Translations under genes and position numbers: made by a program
The notes under the pieces: generated by a model
Seen by the model: only the letters and a program-made list of their open reading frames with translations
Databases searched by the model: none
What the model was told of the DNA's origin: nothing
Assembly: GCF_023284025.1 (NCBI RefSeq)
Contig: NZ_JAKIKR010000001.1
Location: forward strand, 124,001-188,000
DNA: 64,000 nt
From: Shewanella abyssi
GTDB lineage: Bacteria > Pseudomonadota > Gammaproteobacteria > Enterobacterales > Shewanellaceae
Direction: 5' to 3'
Part shown: positions 18,954 through 27,917 of the stretch, one piece after another
How positions within the stretch are numbered: position 1 is the stretch's first letter
Layout of the letters: the number at the start of each line of letters is the position of its first letter

Positions 18954-21900
18954 TTATCCCTCCTCACTTAGGTTGGTCTTAGTCTTAGTCTTAGAATTTG
19001 AATTTTCACTCTCTATCCCAGCTTCTACGTAAGTGGTTAATTCACTTAACTTACCCTTGTGATATAAGCTGAGTAGTGGCGACAATAATGAATGCGCAAT
19101 ATATGCAAAATTCGTCTCAGTAAAGTCCTCTGGGAATTGATATAAACGCTGAAAATGCGGTTCCATTCCTTCTCCCAATTGGCTTTGTTCATCAAGCCAC
19201 TGCGATTGCGCTTCGCGTAATTTTTGCAGGTGATCACCCTCGGCTTCAACATAAGCCAATGCGGTGCGTGGCATAAACATCAGTGGCTGCAGTTGACCTT
19301 GCTTAAAGTAGCCTAACCATTGAGTTAATTGGCTAGTGGCTTGCGCTGGTGTAATGGGTGTAAAAACATGGAAATGACCAATATCGACTAAGTAACTATT
19401 AATGGGCTGGTTTAACCTTGTGATATCGGTTTTACCTTTCATCGCACACAGACAAAGATGACGTAAATACACCCGTATTAAGTCGCGGCCATTGGCAGTT
19501 CCAGGCCGATAATTGACTAGGCCTTTGGCACTTAAATCATCTATTCGGCCCACCAGTTTGAGGGGCTGAGCTGCCTGTTGAGATGATTTATTATCCAAAT
19601 TTGCGCCAGGCTGCAACTCTATGGCAATGTCAACAGACTGACTAAACTCACCTTTTAGATATAAGCTGCGGCCTATAAGTGGGGTGATATCATGTAAATA
19701 CTGCCCTAAGAGCAGATCATCAAAGGGCTTAAGGGGGATGTTGCCTTGTGCTTTTAAGCGTTCAAGTAACACTTCATCTGGGGTTTCAGTTTGACTCTCA
19801 ATGGCATGGCTAATTAACGTCGATTGTAATTTGTAGCGCTCTAATGCGTTTAAACTAAAGGGTTCATCGTTATCATCGGCGCGGATCTCAATCGACAGAT
19901 CTACTTTTAAGGTTCGGTTGAAAAAATACTGCGCGGGATTGCGGAAAAATCGGATCAGGGCTGATAGCTCAATCTCCTCGATATCGTCACTCGTTACCTC
20001 CATCGTGCTTACTAGCGGTTGGTTGAAGTTAATAAAACCGTTAGCGCTGCTGTTAAGCTTTTCACTTTTGCCTTCACTGCTCTGTGCGCTATTAGCTTGA
20101 TTCATCGCCGCGGGGCACCACTGGGCACTATAACTTTGTTGTATAGATTGCGAGCCTAAGTCTTGATTGGGTTGATAGAGGCGTTCATCAAAAGGCTGTA
20201 GCGGTTGTTTGCAGATTAACTGCTGTTCGATGGTTTTCTCGATTTGCTCAACCAATTTATCCGCGGCCTGATTGTCTTCATTAAGAATATTGTCGTCATT
20301 ATGATTAGTGTCCCATCCCTCAGATGCCAACGCCAGTGGCAGATAGACCAACTGACAATACTCAACCAGCTCAGAGACCAACATCGATGGGATCCGCACC
20401 GAATCATCTCGCTCACTATTACCGATGTAGCTGATATAGAGCTGCTCTCTGGCGGACAATATGGCTTCCAAGAACAGGTATCTGTCGTCCAATCGACGAG
20501 AGCGGTCACCTTTGCGAGGCCCCATTTGTGCCACTAAGTCAAACCCTACCGGATGCTGTACCCGGGGGTACACACCGTCATTCATCCCGAGTAAACAAAC
20601 GACTTTAAAGGGAATAGATCGCATTGGCATCAAGGTACAAAAGTTGATACTACCTGCAAGGTAGCGCTGACCGACACGAGACTCTGATAGTCGACTGTTA
20701 AACCAATTTTGTAATACTTCTATCGGCAGCGGCGTACTGTGTCCCGATTCAGTTAGCTCCTCGTCGAGTTTAACCAGAGCATCACGGATCTCTTGCAACT
20801 GCACCTGTTCGTCATCGTCAACCAGATAGAAAGCAGTTAATAACTGTTCTAATTGGCCGATACGCTCAATTAAGCTGCAGCTGCTCGCTAAGTCTGCATG
20901 CACATCATCGAGTGCTTCAATAAAATCGAGCAGTTTACCTAGGGCTTGGGCTGTTTGGCCTTCGATGCCGTTGACGGCGAGTGTTTGCTGGTAAAGCGGC
21001 GCATCATCGGCAAAGCTGTAGCCCAAAATAAGCCGTTTAATCCCCAGAGACCAGGCATTTTGTTCAAAAGCTGGCAGTTGATGTTCAACCCGGCTGGTTT
21101 CATCGCGACCCCAACGCACGCCTGCTTGCTCTAACCAACGCTTGATAATGGTTAAGTCATCGTCATCGAGTTCAAAACGTCTTAGTACGCTAGGGACCTC
21201 TAGAATACTGAGAATATCGGTTAGCCCGAAGCGACTTTGATTGATATTGAGCAGATGTAAAAAACTGGCAATGAGCGGTGATTCTTGTACTGCACCGCGA
21301 TCCGCTATCGCATAGGAAATATAGTGGCCGCCTTTCTTAGCGCTGAACACCGCATCTATATAGGGCGCGTATGCGGCAACATCGGGCATCATAATCACGA
21401 TATCTTTAGGCGCTAATGGTTTACCATCATGATCCTTTGAGTTGGATAACATCTCCAGCAGATGATCATGCAAGGTTTCAACTTCGCGCAGTGGACTGTG
21501 ACAGCTGCGGATGGTGATGGACTGATCGTCTTGTTGTAACAGTCTTCTGCCTTCAAGATTGAGATATAACGCAGCATCTGGGCCTAAGATCTGCCCGCGA
21601 GTGCTAAGCTCCAAAATATCATGTTGCACGCCATGTAGCATGCAGTCAGTGCCAGGATCTTGGTAGCAGTCTAGATTAAATGCAGTATGTTCCTCAGGTA
21701 ACTCCAGCATCAGATCTAATAGTTCGCGGCCCATCTTGCCGTTATTGGCAAGCAGTGGATTACCGACTTCCAGTTTATCTTCCCATTCGATATCGAGCTT
21801 GTTTTTGCTAGCATATTGTAGTGCCATACGCGCTCTGAGTCTTGGGTCGACAATGTCGCCCCAATAGTGCTGACAAGGACTCAGATTGAGCATGATGACG

Positions 21901-22670
21901 TCGATGCGCTTGGCCAAATAATGCAGTACATCCAATGTTTGTGGTGCCATTGAAGAGATCCCAAATACAAACAAGCGCCTTGGCAGCTTATCCATTACGG
22001 TGCTTGGGTCATCTAATGCATCAAATAATGCCTGATGTAAATTGGCGCGATGATATTGGCTTTTCTGCAATGTATTAGCGTTAAAATCGATGAGTGCGCG
22101 CCACAGTATTGGCTGCCACGCTTGAGCTTCAGCAAGTTTGTCACCTTTTGGGGGTAGGGTGGGCTCATTGGCTTCCCACGCTGCTATCCAATCGGGGCGA
22201 TAAACGAGGTATTGGTCGAAGATATCCGCAATTTGGCCACAAAGCTGATACAGCTTAAGTGGACTGGGTTCTGCCTGGGGGGCTGAGTCATTATCATTGC
22301 TAAGGTTTTCGTTACCATTACTGAGGTAGTTAGCTAAGGGAGTGAAGTCATCTTGGTGGATAAGCGACGGTAACAGCTCCATTAACTTCCATGTCATAGC
22401 CGCTTTAGTAAAGGCATTCTCTTTTGGCACATCATCGAGCAAGGTATGGCAAAGCTGCCAGATAAAACTTGACGGTAGGGGAAATTCAAGACCCGCGGCA
22501 ATGTTATTTTGCCGCGCGATTTCTAGTCGTAACCATGTCGACATGCCCGGACTTTGCACCAGTATGTGTTCTGGCATCAGTAATGGACTGTCTGGCAGTG
22601 GCTGGGTTAACTCTGCAGCTAATAACTGCGACAGGGCTTCCATTTGGTTGGATTGGACTAGATATAGCAT
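18954..22670 (-). CDS. recC: RecC, exodeoxyribonuclease V gamma subunit
   Basis: 1238 residues, somewhat longer than E. coli RecC (1122). It carries the family start MLYLVQSNQMEALSQLLAAE, the helicase-like fold without working ATPase motifs, and the segment MPMRSIPFKVVCLLGMNDG. RecC holds RecB and RecD together and reads Chi. A good ribosome binding site (AAAGGAA) precedes the ATG. Only 59 bases separate it from the stop of the transglutaminase gene upstream, so the two groups may share a transcript. The inserted Asn/Ser-rich stretches explain part of the extra length. Confidence 0.95.
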   Translation of the reverse strand: MLYLVQSNQMEALSQLLAAELTQPLPDSPLLMPEHILVQSPGMSTWLRLEIARQNNIAAGLEFPLPSSFIWQLCHTLLDDVPKENAFTKAAMTWKLMELLPSLIHQDDFTPLANYLSNGNENLSNDNDSAPQAEPSPLKLYQLCGQIADIFDQYLVYRPDWIAAWEANEPTLPPKGDKLAEAQAWQPILWRALIDFNANTLQKSQYHRANLHQALFDALDDPSTVMDKLPRRLFVFGISSMAPQTLDVLHYLAKRIDVIMLNLSPCQHYWGDIVDPRLRARMALQYASKNKLDIEWEDKLEVGNPLLANNGKMGRELLDLMLELPEEHTAFNLDCYQDPGTDCMLHGVQHDILELSTRGQILGPDAALYLNLEGRRLLQQDDQSITIRSCHSPLREVETLHDHLLEMLSNSKDHDGKPLAPKDIVIMMPDVAAYAPYIDAVFSAKKGGHYISYAIADRGAVQESPLIASFLHLLNINQSRFGLTDILSILEVPSVLRRFELDDDDLTIIKRWLEQAGVRWGRDETSRVEHQLPAFEQNAWSLGIKRLILGYSFADDAPLYQQTLAVNGIEGQTAQALGKLLDFIEALDDVHADLASSCSLIERIGQLEQLLTAFYLVDDDEQVQLQEIRDALVKLDEELTESGHSTPLPIEVLQNWFNSRLSESRVGQRYLAGSINFCTLMPMRSIPFKVVCLLGMNDGVYPRVQHPVGFDLVAQMGPRKGDRSRRLDDRYLFLEAILSAREQLYISYIGNSERDDSVRIPSMLVSELVEYCQLVYLPLALASEGWDTNHNDDNILNEDNQAADKLVEQIEKTIEQQLICKQPLQPFDERLYQPNQDLGSQSIQQSYSAQWCPAAMNQANSAQSSEGKSEKLNSSANGFINFNQPLVSTMEVTSDDIEEIELSALIRFFRNPAQYFFNRTLKVDLSIEIRADDNDEPFSLNALERYKLQSTLISHAIESQTETPDEVLLERLKAQGNIPLKPFDDLLLGQYLHDITPLIGRSLYLKGEFSQSVDIAIELQPGANLDNKSSQQAAQPLKLVGRIDDLSAKGLVNYRPGTANGRDLIRVYLRHLCLCAMKGKTDITRLNQPINSYLVDIGHFHVFTPITPAQATSQLTQWLGYFKQGQLQPLMFMPRTALAYVEAEGDHLQKLREAQSQWLDEQSQLGEGMEPHFQRLYQFPEDFTETNFAYIAHSLLSPLLSLYHKGKLSELTTYVEAGIESENSNSKTKTKTNLSEEG

Positions 22671-22729
22671 GGCGTTCCTTTGACAAAAATGCGCATATTT
22701 AAGCGGATCCTTACTCGAATTTATCCATT

Positions 22730-24832
22730 CTATGTGTTTGTTTTATTAAGTGCCAATCTCTGTTTGATGATATTAATCCTTAGCCATCTTGATTGATTAA
22801 TAAGTAACCTAGATATGCGTTTAAGTGCAGCTTTTGATAATGGTTGATATTGAATCGCGACGTAATAGCGTGTGAGTTTGTCAAAGCTCAGTGCAATGGT
22901 TGGAAAAGACAGTGCCACGCGCTGATTGTAATGTTCAGGCCCTTCATGGGGTAGCCTAGGCAGTGCTCGCTTAGCGAGTAGATGACACACAGAAAGATAA
23001 GCATGGACATGTTTATCTTTAGCGCGAGATAACTTAAATAAACCAGCACTATAAGCAATAGCCAAGCCAATAACCGTCAGGGAGATGAGGATCAGCAGGG
23101 CGAGTCTTGTTTGGGTGACTTCTCCTAGCATATCTTGCAATACATCTTGCTGCTTATCGGAATCAAATCCAAGCACCCAGACACTCCAGAGGTAATCGAT
23201 ACCGGCAAACTTAAGCCGCAGCTGATTAAACAGTTCACCAGTGCGGTGGCCTAAATAGCCGAAAGGGCTATCTAATAGGTAACTTTCACTAGGATCAAAG
23301 AAGGCATCAAAACCTTGTTCAATTCTATCGGGTGCGATCATGGTGGTAGGGTCATATCGAGTCCAGCCTTTATTGGGTAACCACACTTCTACCCAAGCGT
23401 GTGCCATATACTGATAAATACTGTAGTAACCAGCAGCGGCGTTATACTCGCCGCCCTGATAGCCGGAGACTATTCTGGCGGGGATCCCAGTGGCTCTGGC
23501 CATGAATGCAAAAGCGCTGGCGTAATGGACGCAAAATCCTGCTTTGTTGTTTAAGAGAAAGTCGTCAATCTGCTCGCGGCCGACGGCGGGAGGCCGTAAG
23601 GTGTAGTAATAGGGTTGCTCGGTAAAATAGCGCATCATTGCATCGAGGCGCTCCTGATCCTGAGGGTATTTTTGTTTGAACTGATCAGCAAGTGCAATCG
23701 TTTTCGGGTTACTGTCTTTTGGTAGCACTAAGTTAATGGCATGAATCGCTGCAGGCAGTACTGGTTCCATTTTTTGAGCAGGGTAAGATACCAGTTTGTA
23801 CATTTTTTGCTGTTCTATTGCTTGTCTAGCGTACAGTCTGTGATCCGCGAGCATGACAATACCCCGATCAACACTGGTGGCGACATCAAGGCCAAATAGC
23901 CATTGCTGCGAGCTAGGTTCTGCGATAATCGAGTAGGACAGAGAGGGTTGCTTTATGCTCGCTAGGCCCGCTTTAAAATCAACTAAACGCAGGTTTTGTG
24001 CAGAGCTTTGCGATAGTGAAGCTGAGCGTTCACTGGCTAGTATTGAACGGCTCTGTGACCACTGCTGACCGTCGTAATCTTCCATTACGATTGCTCGCCA
24101 ATATAGGTCTCTATTTTCAGGTAAATGTCCATCAGTAAACGTCGCTCTAAAAGCGAGCTCTGCAGAGCGAGTGAGCTCGGTAATATTTGCAAAACTCACG
24201 GTATTTGAAAGTCCTGTCTTAGCACCTCCTTGGGTGGGTACCATCCATAATGGAGGCAAACGGGGAATGACTAAAAATAACAAGATGGCTAAGGGAAAGC
24301 TTTGCAAGATGATTTTACTGGCTAATTTGGCGGTAAATTGAAAGCGGTCTTCATCATTATAGAGGCTGACAAGTACGCAGGTATTAATCAGTGTCACCAG
24401 CATTAAATGTAATGTTGACCACAAAGCTTGCTGCTGAATAAAGGTCAAGGCAATCAGGAAATAGCCTACAAGTACCACGATATGAACATCGCGGCGGTTT
24501 CGCATCTCTATGTACTTGAGGGCGTAACCTAATATGAGTAAATTAATGAGCGCAATTAGCGCCCCTATCTGGTTAACGACCATGGTTAAGGTTATTGCTG
24601 ATGCAATGCCGAGTGATGTGACTAACCAGCGAGGAGGGCGGGCTACTTTGCCAACATAGATCCCCAAACGCCAGATAATGCAGATAATGCAAATAGCCAA
24701 AGACCAAAGCGTAATCTGTTGATACAAAGGCGTTATGATGGCAACGTTGGTTATAAGCAGCCACATTAGGGTATGGCGAGATAAGCTAAATTCGCTGGTG
24801 GAGTGATTCTTTTTGAGTTTATGCTTACTCAT
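22730..24832 (-). CDS. TgpA-type membrane transglutaminase-like protein
   Basis: 700 residues. The first 200 or so are a run of transmembrane helices (DUF3488/TgpA N-terminal region). A periplasmic transglutaminase-like domain follows, with Cys434 in AGFCVHYASA, His in YMAHAWVEVW and Asp in RYDPTT as the catalytic triad, then another transmembrane helix near 590 and a cytoplasmic tail. In Pseudomonas the homologue TgpA is essential and membrane-anchored, but its substrate is not established. It overlaps the DUF58 gene by eight bases and is third in a moxR-DUF58-tgpA unit, a widely conserved trio. Confidence 0.88.
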   Translation of the reverse strand: MSKHKLKKNHSTSEFSLSRHTLMWLLITNVAIITPLYQQITLWSLAICIICIIWRLGIYVGKVARPPRWLVTSLGIASAITLTMVVNQIGALIALINLLILGYALKYIEMRNRRDVHIVVLVGYFLIALTFIQQQALWSTLHLMLVTLINTCVLVSLYNDEDRFQFTAKLASKIILQSFPLAILLFLVIPRLPPLWMVPTQGGAKTGLSNTVSFANITELTRSAELAFRATFTDGHLPENRDLYWRAIVMEDYDGQQWSQSRSILASERSASLSQSSAQNLRLVDFKAGLASIKQPSLSYSIIAEPSSQQWLFGLDVATSVDRGIVMLADHRLYARQAIEQQKMYKLVSYPAQKMEPVLPAAIHAINLVLPKDSNPKTIALADQFKQKYPQDQERLDAMMRYFTEQPYYYTLRPPAVGREQIDDFLLNNKAGFCVHYASAFAFMARATGIPARIVSGYQGGEYNAAAGYYSIYQYMAHAWVEVWLPNKGWTRYDPTTMIAPDRIEQGFDAFFDPSESYLLDSPFGYLGHRTGELFNQLRLKFAGIDYLWSVWVLGFDSDKQQDVLQDMLGEVTQTRLALLILISLTVIGLAIAYSAGLFKLSRAKDKHVHAYLSVCHLLAKRALPRLPHEGPEHYNQRVALSFPTIALSFDKLTRYYVAIQYQPLSKAALKRISRLLINQSRWLRINIIKQRLALNKTNT

Positions 24833-25781
24833 TGGGATTTGCCTGATCTTGACATTTATATAGCGCTAGATGGGTTTGTACATTAACTCTATGCTGCTCA
24901 CCCAGCGCGGGTTCAATAATCGTTGTCCCTATGCTTAAACCGAATATTTGTTGTTTCTGGCTCAGCTGCTGCGCTTGCCAAGAAAGGTAACTGAGGTTTA
25001 GCTCCAGATCGCGACTGTCTGACTCAAGCATTAGCCACAAAGGGGCCCCTTGCGGTTGTTGAAACTCTTTGGTTAACATCCCTCTACCTTGCGCCCATTG
25101 TTTCCAAGCAATCTGTTTTAGCGGCTCCCCTCTAACGTACTGTTTAAGCCCCTTGAACTCATCAACACCAGCAACGAATTTACCCAATTCGGAGCTATTA
25201 TTACTCGATTGTGGGTGACAACTCAGCTGGTGTTGATTCTTAATCGGTTTTGGATAAATCACTTGAGTAATATCCAAGTCAACATGTGACCAAACCCGAC
25301 ACAGGCCCAAAGGGAAGCGAGATTCAACTTTAATTCTGCCAGGTGTTAGAGTGCCGCGCTGTGTTCTGTCCACACACAAATTAGACACCGAGGTGTCGTC
25401 AGTGACCTTTTTAACGACCTCACTCCCATGACCGTGGAAATTAAGTTTGATCTCAAAAGCGTTATTGACCGAAGAAAGTAAGATAGGTATATAGCATGGT
25501 TGGCCAGCGAAGGTATTAGATTGGGAAACCGTACTGCTTAGGGTGAGTCCAGCAAGGTTTCTATAGCTGTAAATAATGCAGGTATTGAATACACTTACTA
25601 GTAAGAAACTGAGGCCCATAACCAAATTGTTTTGATAGTTAGTGCCAAAGATAAACAGCAAAACGATGAGGAGTAACCAGCTGAACCCAAACCCCGTCGG
25701 TAGGATGAAAATACTTTTATGGCTTAATGTGACTTTATAGGCCGCAGGGATCCTTCGTGATAACCAGCGGCTAAAACGCAT
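24825..25781 (-). CDS. DUF58 domain protein
   Basis: 318 residues. Two adjacent hydrophobic helices (about 28-70) anchor it; the C-terminal half holds the DUF58 signature around VRGEPLKQIAWKQWAQGRGM. Such proteins pair with MoxR ATPases and transglutaminases, and many have a von Willebrand A-like fold, but their molecular job is not settled. It starts 14 bases after moxR ends and overlaps the next gene. Confidence 0.85.
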   Translation of the reverse strand: MRFSRWLSRRIPAAYKVTLSHKSIFILPTGFGFSWLLLIVLLFIFGTNYQNNLVMGLSFLLVSVFNTCIIYSYRNLAGLTLSSTVSQSNTFAGQPCYIPILLSSVNNAFEIKLNFHGHGSEVVKKVTDDTSVSNLCVDRTQRGTLTPGRIKVESRFPLGLCRVWSHVDLDITQVIYPKPIKNQHQLSCHPQSSNNSSELGKFVAGVDEFKGLKQYVRGEPLKQIAWKQWAQGRGMLTKEFQQPQGAPLWLMLESDSRDLELNLSYLSWQAQQLSQKQQIFGLSIGTTIIEPALGEQHRVNVQTHLALYKCQDQANPNE

Positions 25782-25795
25782 TCGCAGACGCTGCT

Positions 25796-26701
25796 TTACA
25801 GAATTGGATTGACCTTGTTCAATATAATGCTTGATATCACATCACCTTGTAGAGGGTTTGCTTGAGTCATTCGATGTTCAGCAACCAGTGGAAATATGGT
25901 TTGCACATCTTCTGGCACCACGTAATTTCGACCGTTGATCATCGCCCATGATTTAGCCGCTTTTAAGATTGCCTTGCTAGCTCGAGGTGATAATCCTGTG
26001 CCTTCATTCAATTCACGGGAGACATTAACCAGTGCCAGAATATATTTCAATAAGGAGTCTGAAGCAGTAACAGTATCAACCTTTTGCTGTAGATCAGTTA
26101 ACGTCATCGCATTTAGGCATTGTGGTAGTACGATGTTATCTGAGTCTTGTCCTTTGAGCATGGCCATCTCGGCATCTGGGCTAGGGTAACCAATAGATAA
26201 CCGCATCATAAATCGGTCGAGTTGTGATTCTGGTAGCGGAAATGTTCCTGACTGCTCGCTTGGGTTTTGAGTCGCAATCACAAAAAAAGGCGTCGGCAGT
26301 GGGTAGGTCTCGCCATCAACGGTGATCTGTTTTTCAGCCATAGCTTCTAAAAGTGAGCTCTGTGTCTTAGGGCTGGCGCGATTTATCTCATCGGCGAGGA
26401 TCATCTGTTTAAAAATGGGACCGGGATGAAACACAAACTTGGTTTGTTGTTTGTCGAAAATGCTCACCCCGAGAATATCGGCTGGCAGCATGTCACTAGT
26501 AAATTGAATACGCTGATAACTCAAGCTCATACTTTGTGCCATAGCCTGTGACAAACTGGTTTTACCCATGCCTGGTTGGTCTTCTATAAGCAGGTGTCCC
26601 TTAGCAAAAATGCACGTTAGTGCAAGCATGATTTGCTGCTTTTTACCCAGCAATACTTGCTCGAGTTGATTGACCAAAATAGTCACATTTTCATTGGCCA
26701 T
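25796..26701 (-). CDS. MoxR-family AAA+ ATPase
   Basis: 301 residues. Walker A is DQPGMGKT at 41-48, Walker B is ILADEINRASPKTQ, sensor 1 lies in FFVIATQNPSEQSGTFPLPE, and a lid domain with GLSPRASKAIL follows. MoxR ATPases act as chaperones that assemble or activate partner proteins, here presumably the DUF58 and transglutaminase products encoded directly downstream. It is first in the leftward operon, with about 200 bases of upstream DNA for a promoter. Confidence 0.9.
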   Translation of the reverse strand: MANENVTILVNQLEQVLLGKKQQIMLALTCIFAKGHLLIEDQPGMGKTSLSQAMAQSMSLSYQRIQFTSDMLPADILGVSIFDKQQTKFVFHPGPIFKQMILADEINRASPKTQSSLLEAMAEKQITVDGETYPLPTPFFVIATQNPSEQSGTFPLPESQLDRFMMRLSIGYPSPDAEMAMLKGQDSDNIVLPQCLNAMTLTDLQQKVDTVTASDSLLKYILALVNVSRELNEGTGLSPRASKAILKAAKSWAMINGRNYVVPEDVQTIFPLVAEHRMTQANPLQGDVISSIILNKVNPIL

Positions 26702-26902
26702 GAATATCCCTTAATTGATGTTTCAATGAATCGTTGGTACGACATATTCAGCTAGCTAATTGAATTCGATACGCAAGTCATTACTATGGTGGAAAACTGA
26801 GCCTCTTTCCACTCTGATAGGATTCGAGGTGTCTAAATTATGACGTTAAAGATAAGTAACTATCTCCAGTTGATGAGGTTTCACGTCTGCTCTAGTCGCC
26901 GG

Positions 26903-27625
26903 CTAACACACCTGAGTTAACATCGGGCTGAGCAAGACGCGCTCCTTGGCATTGATAAATAGTGGCTTGAATAAAAAACCTTGGACTAAATCAACGCCAA
27001 GATCCTGTGCAAAGATTAGCTGCTCTTCAGTTTCAACCCCCTCTAAAACAGTCAATTTGTTAGTTTTCTTTGCAAAACTTAAAAGCGCGCTGATGAGGTG
27101 ATGATACTGAGGGTTTTTTGCCGTTTCTAACCAGTACTTATCAAATTTTAGGCAGCTCACTTGGCTCACTAAATCGATTGAAAGCATGGAGTGGGGCGCA
27201 CCGACATCATCTAAACCAACGGGAATATCAAATTTTACCAACTGTTTGATAAAATTTGCCGCAAGACGTGCGTCATTGATACAGGTATTCTCAATAATCT
27301 CAACGCAGACATTGTCTCTTTGCCGTAGCAAAGACAACATTTCAGTGGCACTAAATTCAATCGCGTGGGGATCAATATTGACGAAGAGCACGCTGTCTTG
27401 AGGTGCGTGTGTAAACTGAAACGTTTTAGCGGCCATTTCAACACTGCTGAGTAACTCATGGTGAGCGTGTAACTCTTCGAACACAATATTGGGAGCTATA
27501 GCCGTTCCGTCAGGGCAATAAAAACGAGAAAGTGCTTCGTAGCCATAGATCTCTTTTGTGTGAGGATTTAATAGTGGTTGGAACTCAGCGCTTAAAAGTA
27601 GTCCTGACAGCTCAAACATAGTCAT
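26903..27625 (-). CDS. stand-alone EAL-domain protein (cyclic-di-GMP phosphodiesterase)
   Basis: 240 residues, essentially one EAL domain with no GGDEF, PAS or membrane segment. Catalytic positions look preserved: EAL at 30-32, Asn83, Glu109/112, the Asp pair 139-140 in GLDDVGAPHS, Lys160 and Glu195/198 in LEGVETEEQL. It should hydrolyse c-di-GMP to pGpG in the cytoplasm. DDVGAPHS replaces the more usual DDFGTGYS, so weak activity or a binding-only role is possible. A monocistronic unit, unlinked in function to its neighbours. Confidence 0.85.
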   Translation of the reverse strand: MTMFELSGLLLSAEFQPLLNPHTKEIYGYEALSRFYCPDGTAIAPNIVFEELHAHHELLSSVEMAAKTFQFTHAPQDSVLFVNIDPHAIEFSATEMLSLLRQRDNVCVEIIENTCINDARLAANFIKQLVKFDIPVGLDDVGAPHSMLSIDLVSQVSCLKFDKYWLETAKNPQYHHLISALLSFAKKTNKLTVLEGVETEEQLIFAQDLGVDLVQGFLFKPLFINAKERVLLSPMLTQVC

Positions 27626-27917
27626 TTCCTAGCATAGCTCTTTCGTGTGGAATGATAATGATTAACACTATCACATATTGAGTTAAACGAAATAGTTATT
27701 ACACTTAAGTGACTTATTTATAGGTATTTATGGATTAGTTAAAAGATTATTTAAGCAAGGGCTAATTAATGTTCCGCTAGGTTCCTCAATACTAAAGTAC
27801 TAGCCTATAAAACCAATAAGTGTGCTCTTTGTCCATGACTGAACCGCTGTGTTTGAAGCATAAGGATCGCCGCTCATATCTAACTAACTAAGCACTCTTG
27901 GCAATCAATGACTAAAT

